Source: Bacillota bacterium (lineage in GTDB: Bacteria; Bacillota; Clostridia; Acetivibrionales; DSM-1351). From it: a stretch of DNA of 64,000 nt. The stretch lies in the NCBI GenBank assembly GCA_023393115.1, contig JAEWMS010000055.1, positions 66,323 to 130,322 on the forward strand, read 5' to 3'. The translations under genes were made by a program, and so were the position numbers. Positions 26,727 through 35,324 of the stretch are shown in pieces. The notes below the pieces were generated by a model, which worked only from the letters and a program-made list of their open reading frames with translations, was not told where the DNA came from and ran no database searches. Position 1 is the stretch's first letter; each line of letters opens with the position of its first letter.

Positions 26727-27848
26727 TTAGTGCCAGGCCTTTACACATTGGAGCAGCTTTTCAGTTGCCAGGCCTTCACTATTCCTGATTTCTTCCAACT
26801 GCTTGCAGAGATTGTCAATAGAACTTAAATTTTTAGTTATCGCCAATCTCAAGGACATGTTAGATATTACTTCCCATCTCCTTGCTGAGTCCTCAAGGTG
26901 GAATACAACTTCCTCCACAAAATTCGAAGGTAGTCTTAAATTAAGCTGCCTCAGGAAAACTCCGAAGCGTGTTCTGCTCCGAGAGAGTATTTTAAAAGCA
27001 GGATTGTAATAATATCTGTACATAGGAAAAACTTCGTCTTCAGGAAGCTCCTGTTTTTTTAACAAAAGCTCTCTTCTGAAGCTGTCAATAACCTGTAGTC
27101 CGCATCTGAAACCAAGGACGTCCTTTTCACCCAGCATCCTTTTACAACTTTCTTCAATTATATTTTTCCACCTGAGATCATTGTAATAAAATGAAGGGTT
27201 TTTGCTTATTTCCATCCACAAGTGTCTAATAGGCTTGGAAAATGAGCCCAGGAAGTTTTCAGAACTTCTGGCAAGCTTGAACTCATTTATCGGTATTTTT
27301 CCATCAAAATCACTGTTTGAAAGACTGTACTTGTCGAAAAGCTCAACATAGCCCTCTTCTTCGTTATAGCCTGTTACTATAACTGCATGTGCTCCATGTT
27401 CCCGTTGATAGGCTCTGTGATATCTCATATGGTACAGGTCCACAACTACCACAACAGGAATATTGCAATGAATCAATTCCTTTAGCCTTTCATGGGCAAT
27501 TTGGCTATCATCCTCGATATAAATGGAAATCTTTATTTTATCCGACGACAGTTCAAATACATTTTCCGGAATACGCTCCCCAAAGCAGGTTACTGCCGGG
27601 AAACAAGCATATTCCAGAGATGTATTCAATTCATCTTTTGTGAATAAGAAGGATTTTGAGGGTTTATGTAAAAAATTAATTCCGATGTAACCGTTTTCAG
27701 AATCAAACATAAAAGAAAGGTAATCTGCGAGAATTAAATCAGGGTTTAATTTCATGTAGGAAACTACTGATCCATACGCATTTTGAAAACAATCGGCAAC
27801 ATGTGGTACAAAGTACCTTGGAACACCGCTAATTGAATGTTTTGGCAT
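26727..27848 (-). CDS. BtrH-like acyltransferase, paralog 2
   Basis: A 373-residue protein of the butirosin biosynthesis protein H family. Its N-terminal domain has a papain/C39-like triad pattern: Cys20 (VADCFQNAY), His154 (HGAHAVIVTGYN) and Asp172 (ELFDKY). Residues 1-180 align without gaps to the paralog at 33856-34995, with 96 of 180 positions identical by hand count. The C-terminal half is helical. BtrH takes an acyl group from a carrier protein and places it on a sugar amine. The ATG at 27848 is chosen to match the paralog's N-terminus; it overlaps the kinase gene's 3' end by 20 bases. Confidence 0.82.
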   Translation of the reverse strand: MPKHSISGVPRYFVPHVADCFQNAYGSVVSYMKLNPDLILADYLSFMFDSENGYIGINFLHKPSKSFLFTKDELNTSLEYACFPAVTCFGERIPENVFELSSDKIKISIYIEDDSQIAHERLKELIHCNIPVVVVVDLYHMRYHRAYQREHGAHAVIVTGYNEEEGYVELFDKYSLSNSDFDGKIPINEFKLARSSENFLGSFSKPIRHLWMEISKNPSFYYNDLRWKNIIEESCKRMLGEKDVLGFRCGLQVIDSFRRELLLKKQELPEDEVFPMYRYYYNPAFKILSRSRTRFGVFLRQLNLRLPSNFVEEVVFHLEDSARRWEVISNMSLRLAITKNLSSIDNLCKQLEEIRNSEGLATEKLLQCVKAWH

Positions 27849-28521
27849 ATTCCTGTATCCCCTTCTTGTCTGAAATATATTCATCTACATGTTTTATAAC
27901 ACTGTCATTACTATTTCTTAACCAGATTATGTTTGTATCATTTTTTATTGTACTGTTACTAAATAACAGCACATATTCCTTTCTCAATTTCATAAGATAA
28001 AACAGGTCCTTGTTTTCGATTATGTCACTTTTCTTAATGATTCTGTTTGTATAGAATAAGGGTTTCCCGCGTTTTTGAATGCGTTTGTAGCAGATCCTGG
28101 GATTTATATCCTGAAAAAATACCAGATCAGGCTTTAATATCCTTCCATATATTGCTTTACCAGACTTAGCTCCGGTTCCATTGGCGTTATCCCGGGTCAA
28201 ACCTGTATAAACGTACCGGTCGGCCAACAATATATACTGTTTTTTAAGTAAAGGAATTATTTTAAAATAGTAATCCTGTATGAAGCTAAGCCATTGAAAA
28301 AAACTATAAATTTTAGGGGTGAGAAGTCTTGCCGAATCCATCTTTCTGATTATTCCACGTATAATTTTATTTGAATTCCACTCAATTACACCTACTTTAT
28401 ACCCCTTTTCCACCAGATGGCTTCGCAGGATCTCAACATTCTCACTTTTACCGCAGCCGCTGATACCCTCAAATACTATTAAAATACCCTTGTGGATAGT
28501 TTGTTTTAAGTTTTCAACCAT
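27829..28521 (-). CDS. Thymidylate-kinase-like P-loop kinase
   Basis: A 230-residue P-loop kinase. Walker A is GISGCGKS at residues 19-26, the DR motif reads LLADRYVYTGLTRDNANG near residue 92, and a basic lid region (YKRIQKRGK) follows near 155. This is the thymidylate-kinase-like fold; in a biosynthetic cluster it may phosphorylate a nucleoside, sugar or pathway intermediate and not dTMP. GAGG precedes the ATG at 28521; a longer upstream frame has no site and overlaps the previous gene. It overlaps the BtrH-like gene. Confidence 0.75.
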   Translation of the reverse strand: MVENLKQTIHKGILIVFEGISGCGKSENVEILRSHLVEKGYKVGVIEWNSNKIIRGIIRKMDSARLLTPKIYSFFQWLSFIQDYYFKIIPLLKKQYILLADRYVYTGLTRDNANGTGAKSGKAIYGRILKPDLVFFQDINPRICYKRIQKRGKPLFYTNRIIKKSDIIENKDLFYLMKLRKEYVLLFSNSTIKNDTNIIWLRNSNDSVIKHVDEYISDKKGIQEYAKTFN

Positions 28522-28553
28522 TACCAGCCTCACAAACATAAAATATATGCACT

Positions 28554-29897
28554 TTAATATAATGGCATTGTTTTGGTAAAAGTAGTAACCTCGTGCAGTG
28601 TTACACCCTTTCCAAGGTCTTTCAGCTGACGGCAGCATATCTCTGACACTTCAACATCTAAAGGCGTTCTGAGCCAGTAGACCTTCCGGGAAATTCTTTC
28701 GGCTTCACGGGCCATGCCAACTAAAAAGGTCTGTGGTAAACCCCAGCCGCTTCCGGCTATCAAGCATACATCAAATTCCTTAGCGGAGAAGAAGGTACGG
28801 CAGCCTACAAGTTGCTGAATATCAACACCGGGATGATTCTGCTGAGCCGTTTTTACCAAAACCGGATTTTTTTCCAAACCTGCTGTACTGCCACATACCT
28901 CAAGCAGGTAGCCATCCTGACAGCCGAAGACTATATTTCTGTGACCGGAAATTTCTTCTGTAAGAATCTTTGCACTATCAGATGTTAATAAATCAGAATA
29001 TTTCGGATATGACAATAATTGTTTTTGGAATATGAGATAGTCTTCATAAGCACGGTTGAATCTTAAGGGATCACTGGCCATATATAGTTCTGTTTCTGTA
29101 GTCCGATATGTTTGATAAAAACGCCTTTTGTTACGTTCATTGCTCATCAAGTTTGTGTAGCTTTCCCTGTCATGGGGATAATGAACGCCACAGGCAGCTC
29201 TCGACATCACAAACCTTGCTCCCTTTCTGAACAAACGGTAACCGCACTCAATATCCTCCATCCCCCATGTATTATACCCCTCGTTAAAACACCCTGCATC
29301 AAGCATGAGTTTTCTTCCTACCGACACATTTGTGGTCCAGAAAAGTGTCCAGGGTGCTGGAAGCCTTCCTATTTCATCGCCTACAGGCTTGTATACCCTT
29401 AACCGTATATCGATGTAATACTGGGTTTTTGCAAGCTCTCTCAAAGTAGTATCCGGGTCATGAAAATTAATATAATCAGGAATTGTATCTGCCGTATTGG
29501 AATGGTTGTACCCGTATACATAACCTATTACCGCCGTTCCAATATCAGATATTTGACGGGATTCCTTATCATAATGAGCATCATAGTGGGCGCTGACAAA
29601 AGAATGTCCCACAACCATGCCGGAATCCAGAAATATTAAAACCTCACCGCTTGCTCTCCGGATTCCTTCATTTCTGGCCAAAGCCACACGGTATCCCTTG
29701 TCCTCCTGAAAATAGTAAATTAAGTTAAACTTATCCTTAAAACTTTCTACCACTTCTCTTGTGTTATCACTGGAGCCGTCATCAATAACTATAACTTCAT
29801 AATTATCAATACCGATATCCTGCCCTACCAGGGAAGCTAGAGTCAATTCAACTATTTTACTGCGGTTATATGTGGGGATAATTACCGAAGCTTTCAT
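28554..29897 (-). CDS. Family 2 glycosyltransferase with C-terminal methyltransferase-like domain
   Basis: A 447-residue two-part protein. Residues about 1-290 are a GT-A glycosyltransferase (SVIIPTYNRSK, VIDDGSSDNT, GWGMEDIE-type motif as GYNTWGMEDIECGYRLF near 215); the usual DxD is DSG at residues 91-93. Residues about 320-447 look like a reduced Rossmann methyltransferase: VFGCQDGYLLEV, then an acidic LEKNP end of strand 2, then EFDVCLIAGSGW. The tail may be a true methyltransferase or a structural remnant. GAGGTG precedes the start. It lies between the GT-B enzyme and the kinase. Confidence 0.8.
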   Translation of the reverse strand: MKASVIIPTYNRSKIVELTLASLVGQDIGIDNYEVIVIDDGSSDNTREVVESFKDKFNLIYYFQEDKGYRVALARNEGIRRASGEVLIFLDSGMVVGHSFVSAHYDAHYDKESRQISDIGTAVIGYVYGYNHSNTADTIPDYINFHDPDTTLRELAKTQYYIDIRLRVYKPVGDEIGRLPAPWTLFWTTNVSVGRKLMLDAGCFNEGYNTWGMEDIECGYRLFRKGARFVMSRAACGVHYPHDRESYTNLMSNERNKRRFYQTYRTTETELYMASDPLRFNRAYEDYLIFQKQLLSYPKYSDLLTSDSAKILTEEISGHRNIVFGCQDGYLLEVCGSTAGLEKNPVLVKTAQQNHPGVDIQQLVGCRTFFSAKEFDVCLIAGSGWGLPQTFLVGMAREAERISRKVYWLRTPLDVEVSEICCRQLKDLGKGVTLHEVTTFTKTMPLY

Positions 29898-29960
29898 AAA
29901 GCACCTCTTTTCATATAATTTTTAAGCGCAACTAAGATGAATATAAATATTTTTAGACAA

Positions 29961-31070
29961 TTAAAGATTATTTCTGAGTTTATAATCCTCAGTAAAGTCC
30001 ACAGCAGTTTTTCTTCCAATCAGTAGATTATCATGAAGCTGTTCCAATATCTCCATGGAAAAATTCATAGCTTCCCAATTGGTATAGGAAATACCAAAAC
30101 CAAGCTTTTCCCATAAGCTGGTATTCTTCTTTTCATGATCTCCAAAGGGTTCCAGCATAATTAACGGAGTTGCTGAAGCAAGTGAATCCATCATTGTACC
30201 GGCACCGGGTTTCCCTACGATAGCCCTGGCTGTGGCCGTTACATCAAACAGATCATGGTATTTATACTTATTAGAAAAAGATGGCAACCCGGATTGACAT
30301 ATTTCACCTATAGGAGGAAATTCATATTCACCGTTTTTGTTTTTATTCCATGCGGACCAGTTGGGATCAACCATAAAATATCTGTCTCCGGGTGTACTGT
30401 CCGAGGCTTCCTGCAATTCATAGGCAACAATGTCCAGGGACAATCCCTTGCTCCGGAGTTGGGGGATTTTGAACCTATAGGTTCCCATTCCCCAGCCACC
30501 TCCATGTATAATAAATCTATCCGTTCTTTGGGCATAGTGTAATGGCTCCTCCTCTGAAACAGGAATCTGGTATTTTAATTTCATGTTTTCAAAATCATAG
30601 AGCCAAGATTCCCTGAAATGGGTGTTATAATCGGGAACATACTGTTTCAGACTCTTCCATGAAGGGGGTAAATCACAGTCAACATACATTATTTCAGCAT
30701 TAAGTGTATCAGGTGCTATTCTGTTCCTGTATTCTTCCATAATGTACAGCCAGTGTCCTGAAAGCATGATGAAATCCCGTCTGTTTTCTTTTAACCAAAC
30801 CTCCAGAAGCCGGTCAACAAGTTCATTATCTATGCTTTTACGTATATCCATGGGCATTCTGGCCGACATTTGTGCCAACGCAAAATTACCATGATATGCC
30901 CTTTTGCTCTTCAGAATATTCTCCCTTTTGTCTTGAGAAATAAGGTTTTCAAAAACTTCTACACAGGTTGAAACGTTCTTTTCCTCAAGTCTCCGTGCAG
31001 TCAGCAGGCCGGGTATGTATAACCCCAGCCCAAAACCCGAGCAGAGTATTGTAACAGTTCTATTCTTCAT
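29961..31070 (-). CDS. GT-B fold glycosyltransferase (UDP-glycosyltransferase/MurG-like)
   Basis: A 369-residue protein with the two-Rossmann-domain layout of GT-B enzymes. The N-terminal start TVTILCSGFGLGLYIPGL contains the acceptor-side glycine loop. In the C-terminal half, RFIIHGGGWGMG, then ATARAIVGKPGAGTMMDSLASATPLIMLEPFGDHEKKN (nucleotide-sugar binding region, described in short parts here) match family patterns. No membrane helix is evident. AAGGAG precedes the ATG. It probably glycosylates the product scaffold or a lipid or carrier intermediate. Confidence 0.75.
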   Translation of the reverse strand: MKNRTVTILCSGFGLGLYIPGLLTARRLEEKNVSTCVEVFENLISQDKRENILKSKRAYHGNFALAQMSARMPMDIRKSIDNELVDRLLEVWLKENRRDFIMLSGHWLYIMEEYRNRIAPDTLNAEIMYVDCDLPPSWKSLKQYVPDYNTHFRESWLYDFENMKLKYQIPVSEEEPLHYAQRTDRFIIHGGGWGMGTYRFKIPQLRSKGLSLDIVAYELQEASDSTPGDRYFMVDPNWSAWNKNKNGEYEFPPIGEICQSGLPSFSNKYKYHDLFDVTATARAIVGKPGAGTMMDSLASATPLIMLEPFGDHEKKNTSLWEKLGFGISYTNWEAMNFSMEILEQLHDNLLIGRKTAVDFTEDYKLRNNL

Positions 31071-31116
31071 TTACTCATTCTCCTTGACCTAAAACGCGTT
31101 AATTAGTTCTAAAAAC

Positions 31117-32262
31117 TTAACCGAATTTTGCATCAAGGAATCTGTTCATACCTTCCGACTTGCTTCCATCTATGCTCAATATTCTGTTTACGTCAAATAA
31201 ACGTGTAAAGAAATCAAATTGCCATTTTGACGGTTCTTTATTCTCAACGGCATATTCGTCAAGATAGGACAAATCCTCAGGCTTAAGACTGTCTTTAACA
31301 AACTGGGGTATTATTTCTCCGAACATAAGCTCGATATAATGGAAATTATAGTAGATAATCTTGTCCAGGTTATATTCTTTTACCCTGTCCATCAGCAGGT
31401 TCCAGTCTATCTTTTCGGAGAATTTGCGTATGTACATATATAAGTCTGCAAACTTATATATTTTCAGATCCTTTAAGCTAGCTATCCAGATCATAAGACA
31501 GGCTTCCTTGTAAAGGTGGCAGCTCAGCTGAATGATATTGTCTATGTAATCCAGCATATAGCCTTTTGTATGATGTATATCTACTGGAACAGCTCTTTGG
31601 ATCAGCTCCTTAGTCTGAACCTTATATGGACAGTTTCCTTTCCAGAGAATATCGTGATTCACATCCACCTCCACCAGCCTTGCAAACTTATTATCACTGA
31701 GCCCCAAGAATTGGTGTATCTCATGGGTAGCCATCTGGTGAAGTACTTTTTCCTTTCTTGAAACCTCTACTATGACATCATTTTCCTCATCATAGTTACC
31801 CTGAATATAACCAAGGCTTTCAAGAGCCTCTACAACAGGTACAACGTCATCAAGCTTCATCAACATATCCAGATCATTGAATATCCTTGTCTCAATTTCA
31901 GGGTAAACAATGGTTGCCAAGAGGTTTCCTTTTAACACAGGCACTGTAAGATTGCGTATTTCAAACTCCCTCAAAATCTCCTGAAGCTTTTGGAGATAGC
32001 AGTTGTTACGTTCTCCGAATACTGCCCATTGAGTGTCCATCAGTCTTTGAAGTTCCCTTTCGAGATTACCGTAAAGGTTAAATTTTTTCAGATTATAGCG
32101 AAACATATTTAAAGTTCTGTGAGTTATCATCTGGTATATTACTTCCGACCATTCTAAATTTCCTGACAGCATCCACTTCAGAGTCTCCTCCTGTGAAGCT
32201 TCCATTTCTACTGCTGTCAATAGAACCAGCTGTCTTTCGATTGAAATATCATCCCTCTTCAT
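31117..32262 (-). CDS. Nucleotidyltransferase-fold protein (PF14907-like)
   Basis: A 381-residue protein resembling the NTP_transf_5 family. The core signature is VPVLKGNLL (about residue 102) followed by RIFNDLDMLMK (about 122), where the two Asp residues would bind metal. The rest is helical. Family members are common in bacterial natural-product clusters, such as lasso peptide clusters, with mostly unproven function. Two adjacent ATGs (32265 and 32262) follow AGGAGG; the second has better spacing. The start overlaps the stop of the AMP-forming ligase. Confidence 0.7.
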   Translation of the reverse strand: MKRDDISIERQLVLLTAVEMEASQEETLKWMLSGNLEWSEVIYQMITHRTLNMFRYNLKKFNLYGNLERELQRLMDTQWAVFGERNNCYLQKLQEILREFEIRNLTVPVLKGNLLATIVYPEIETRIFNDLDMLMKLDDVVPVVEALESLGYIQGNYDEENDVIVEVSRKEKVLHQMATHEIHQFLGLSDNKFARLVEVDVNHDILWKGNCPYKVQTKELIQRAVPVDIHHTKGYMLDYIDNIIQLSCHLYKEACLMIWIASLKDLKIYKFADLYMYIRKFSEKIDWNLLMDRVKEYNLDKIIYYNFHYIELMFGEIIPQFVKDSLKPEDLSYLDEYAVENKEPSKWQFDFFTRLFDVNRILSIDGSKSEGMNRFLDAKFG

Positions 32263-33794
32263 CATATAGCCTCCTGTCTGTTTATTAAACTACGGTATAG
32301 GTCTTTTATGTCTTTCTTGCTTATCTTTCCTATTACGTTTCTCGGTATCTCAGGAATAATGTATATTTCCTTTGGCACCTTCCTGTCTTCAAGCTGTGCT
32401 ATACACCATATATATATATCCTTTACCTCTGCCTGACACTGCTCCTTCAAAACCACCATGGCAACTATTTTTTGTCCCAGTCTATCATCGTCGACTCCTA
32501 TAACGGCAGCCTCCTTTACAACAGGATTTTTCAGCAGCACTTCCTCAATGTCGATGGGATAAGCCCTGCTCCCCCCCTGCATTATCATGTCGTCATTCCT
32601 GCTGAGTACAAAAAACCTGCCTTCTTCATCCCTGTAGCCCAGATCTCTAACCCGGAAGCCTTTAGACCCCAATACCTCTCCTGTCAGTTCATCCGATTTG
32701 TAATAGCCGTCCATCATATAATCGCTTGTTATGTACAATTCACCGGTCTCTCCGACATCGGCTTCACTCCCGTCTTCTTTGTAAATCCTAATGCCGCAGC
32801 CTCTCATTGGTTTTCCGATTACGCAGGGCAGGGAAATCACATCTTCATGTTCTCCGAAGGTAACTCTGGCTGAAGCTTCCGAGGTACCATATGCATTGAA
32901 TATCCGAACTCCCGGAAAAGCGGCGGCGGCTTTTTGATAAATAGTCAGCGGATTTACCATTCCTCCTATAAGTATTCTCTTTATAGAGTTCAAATCGTAG
33001 TTCTTCAATTGGGAATACTCAAGTATCTGCAGGAGCATGGTTCTGACTATATAAAAATTCGTTGCTCTGTATTCCTGTACGGCCTTCAGGAATATGGCCG
33101 GGTGAAATACATTGTTCAGGAGTATGATACCCCCACCCCGGCTTATAGACATCAGAACGTCTCCTGAAATAGGGCTCGCCTGGGCTAGAGATCTTGGAAT
33201 AATTGTCCTTTCTTCTGAAGAAAAACCAAGATGCTCGGCAACAGCTAATGCATTGCCGGTGATAGCCGAGTTGGACAATACTATTCCCTTTGGTCGCGAT
33301 GTTGAACCAGATGTAAAGCATATACCAAAGGTATCCTCTGAAATCCCAGGGAGTTCCCTAAAGCTTTTGTCTTTATACTCATTAATGGAAAAGGAGCCGT
33401 CTTCCTGTAAAACAAGCACAATTCTTATGTTCATTGCTGCTATGCTATCCCTTATTGCAGCAAAGCCTTTTACATCAGTAATTAAAAATTCCACATCAGT
33501 ATAGTTTATCAACTCGGTCAATGTTTCTCCCTTGAATTGATACGATAACGATACAAACACTTTTTTCATCCTGTTCAATGCCAGCATACACGTGAGGAAT
33601 TCAGTACAATTCGGAAGATAAACTCCTCCTATTGTAAAATTCCATTTTTCAAAAAGGTAGCATAGCTCAAGAACCTTGTTGTATATGCCGTTATAGGTGT
33701 ATTTATTGTCGTTATATATTAGTAATGTATTATCACTGTATTTTTCACAGCTCTCACTAAACAGATTCCATGGTGAATAGTCTCTTTTTTCCAA
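32262..33794 (-). CDS. AMP-forming acyl/aminoacyl ligase (adenylation enzyme)
   Basis: A 510-residue ANL-superfamily ligase that activates a carboxylic acid with ATP and passes it to a thiol. Motifs in order: P-loop TSGSTSRPKG (about 165), A5 NAYGTSEASA (about 305), A7/A8 RDLGYRDEEGRF (about 385) and A10 VIGKISKKD with the catalytic Lys near 495. It is free-standing, with no carrier or condensation domain fused. The TTG at 33794, eight bases after GGGAG, is preferred to the GTG at 33803, which lies inside that site. The most likely partner is carrier protein 2, two genes upstream. Confidence 0.85.
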   Translation of the reverse strand: MEKRDYSPWNLFSESCEKYSDNTLLIYNDNKYTYNGIYNKVLELCYLFEKWNFTIGGVYLPNCTEFLTCMLALNRMKKVFVSLSYQFKGETLTELINYTDVEFLITDVKGFAAIRDSIAAMNIRIVLVLQEDGSFSINEYKDKSFRELPGISEDTFGICFTSGSTSRPKGIVLSNSAITGNALAVAEHLGFSSEERTIIPRSLAQASPISGDVLMSISRGGGIILLNNVFHPAIFLKAVQEYRATNFYIVRTMLLQILEYSQLKNYDLNSIKRILIGGMVNPLTIYQKAAAAFPGVRIFNAYGTSEASARVTFGEHEDVISLPCVIGKPMRGCGIRIYKEDGSEADVGETGELYITSDYMMDGYYKSDELTGEVLGSKGFRVRDLGYRDEEGRFFVLSRNDDMIMQGGSRAYPIDIEEVLLKNPVVKEAAVIGVDDDRLGQKIVAMVVLKEQCQAEVKDIYIWCIAQLEDRKVPKEIYIIPEIPRNVIGKISKKDIKDLYRSLINRQEAI

Positions 33795-33855
33795 ATCAGT
33801 CACTCCCTTTTATCAGCGTCCGAATAGTTATCCGGCAAATTTTGAAGAACAATCT

Positions 33856-34995
33856 CTAGCCGTTATATGTCAAACCATTAAAATAGCTATCAAGTCTTTC
33901 TACAAGGTGACTTTCTTGCCTGCGAATTTCACTGAGCTGTCTAACCAGCTCACCGGTTAAAACAAGTGATTTTTTGATTCCCATCTTCAGTGCAATACTG
34001 GCGGATATATCCCAAAGTTTAGAGGATTCTTCCAGACAATTGCATACCTCTGTTACCAGATGCTCAGGAAGGAGCCGGCCTGTCTCTTTAACAAAAATCA
34101 TAAACCGCTTCCTGTTTCTTGCAATGTTTTTGAAGCTGATATTCAAATATGCCCTGTACCAATATATCCTTGTAACATCCAGTACCTCCTCTTTTTTCAG
34201 AAGCAGGTCCTTTTCAAAAGCCTCCAGCATATCCAGACCACATTTATGACCAAGAATATTTCTACTGCCTGTCATTCTCATACAGCTTTCTCGTAATACA
34301 TTAATTAATTTTTCATCGTTTACATTAAAAGCTTTGTCGGTACATATCTCCATCCACAAATTTCTGATTGGCCTTTTGCTCATATCCCCCCATGACAGAG
34401 GATTGTCTGATACCCTGCCCTGATTGACTTCAGCTATCGGAAGTATTCCGTCAAAATCACTGCTTGAGAGCTTGAATTTATCAAAGAGTTCAAAGCAGCC
34501 ATTCTCTTCATCGTATCCGGTAATAACGACACAATGTATCCCATGCTCCTTCATATACGCCCTGTGATATTTCATATAATATAAATCAACAGCAGCAACG
34601 ACAGGTTTTCCGTTATCAATCAATTCCTTCAGCCGTGAGTATGCCACGTTGGAATCGTCCTCAATGTACATATTGATATTTACTCTGTCCTTATATCTTA
34701 TCCTGTTATTATTAATGAAATCAGAACTGAAACTTACCGTTGCCGGTAAATATACAAATTCCAGTGAGGTGTTCAGTTCCTCTTCGGTAAACTCTACCGA
34801 GGTATTCATACGGTAAAGATAATTCACTCCGATGTTTTCGTTATCTCGGTCGTACAAGAAGGACAGGTAATCAGCAAGAATAATCCTTGGATTCAGGCCC
34901 ATATACTGAAGCACTGCTGCATAGGCATTATGAAAGCAATCATTTACATAAGGTTCAAAGTATCTTGGCACCTTTGCGGTTAAATTATTTTTCAT
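33856..34995 (-). CDS. BtrH-like acyltransferase, paralog 1
   Basis: A 379-residue BtrH-family protein and the clear paralog of the one at 26727-27848, with the same triad numbering: Cys20 (VNDCFHNAY), His154 (HGIHCVVITGYD) and Asp172 (ELFDKF). Strand and loop lengths match without gaps over the first 180 residues. It would take an acyl group from a carrier protein to an amine or hydroxyl acceptor. It lies ten bases after carrier protein 2 and just before the AMP-forming ligase, so these three form a natural set. AGGTGG precedes the ATG. Confidence 0.83.
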   Translation of the reverse strand: MKNNLTAKVPRYFEPYVNDCFHNAYAAVLQYMGLNPRIILADYLSFLYDRDNENIGVNYLYRMNTSVEFTEEELNTSLEFVYLPATVSFSSDFINNNRIRYKDRVNINMYIEDDSNVAYSRLKELIDNGKPVVAAVDLYYMKYHRAYMKEHGIHCVVITGYDEENGCFELFDKFKLSSSDFDGILPIAEVNQGRVSDNPLSWGDMSKRPIRNLWMEICTDKAFNVNDEKLINVLRESCMRMTGSRNILGHKCGLDMLEAFEKDLLLKKEEVLDVTRIYWYRAYLNISFKNIARNRKRFMIFVKETGRLLPEHLVTEVCNCLEESSKLWDISASIALKMGIKKSLVLTGELVRQLSEIRRQESHLVERLDSYFNGLTYNG

Positions 34996-35004
34996 AGTCC
35001 ACCT

Positions 35005-35274
35005 TTAATTAACACTTACACAATCAGAATTTAATTTGCTGTAAACATAATCAGCGATAGAACGTACCGTAGAAAAAGTCTCATAGGATAAAAAGCTGCT
35101 GTCGAAGGTTATTCCGAATACATCTTCAATTTCTACCAGAAGTTCTACCAATACTATTGAGTCCACTCCATAGCTGTCTCTCAAATCACTGTCAACCTGA
35201 ACATTATCATTATTAAACTGTCCAAGCCTGCTGACTGCCTCACATACTTTCTGTTCAATTTCATGTTTTTGCAT
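35005..35274 (-). CDS. Acyl/peptidyl carrier protein 2
   Basis: An 89-residue carrier protein with the phosphopantetheine Ser39 in YGVDSIVLVELL and the acidic helix II (LLVEIEDVF) followed by FDSSFL. AAGGAG lies upstream of the ATG. It differs clearly in sequence from carrier protein 1, suggesting separate loading partners. No phosphopantetheinyl transferase gene is present in the window, so a host enzyme must attach the cofactor. Confidence 0.9.
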   Translation of the reverse strand: MQKHEIEQKVCEAVSRLGQFNNDNVQVDSDLRDSYGVDSIVLVELLVEIEDVFGITFDSSFLSYETFSTVRSIADYVYSKLNSDCVSVN

Positions 35275-35324
35275 TTTAATTTACACTCCTTATAAATTTA
35301 TTTTCAGTAAATGAATACTAATTT

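Noticed and set aside
32262..33794. NRPS module built around the adenylation enzyme
   Set aside because: The ligase is a single domain and the carriers are separate small proteins; no condensation domain is present anywhere in the cluster.
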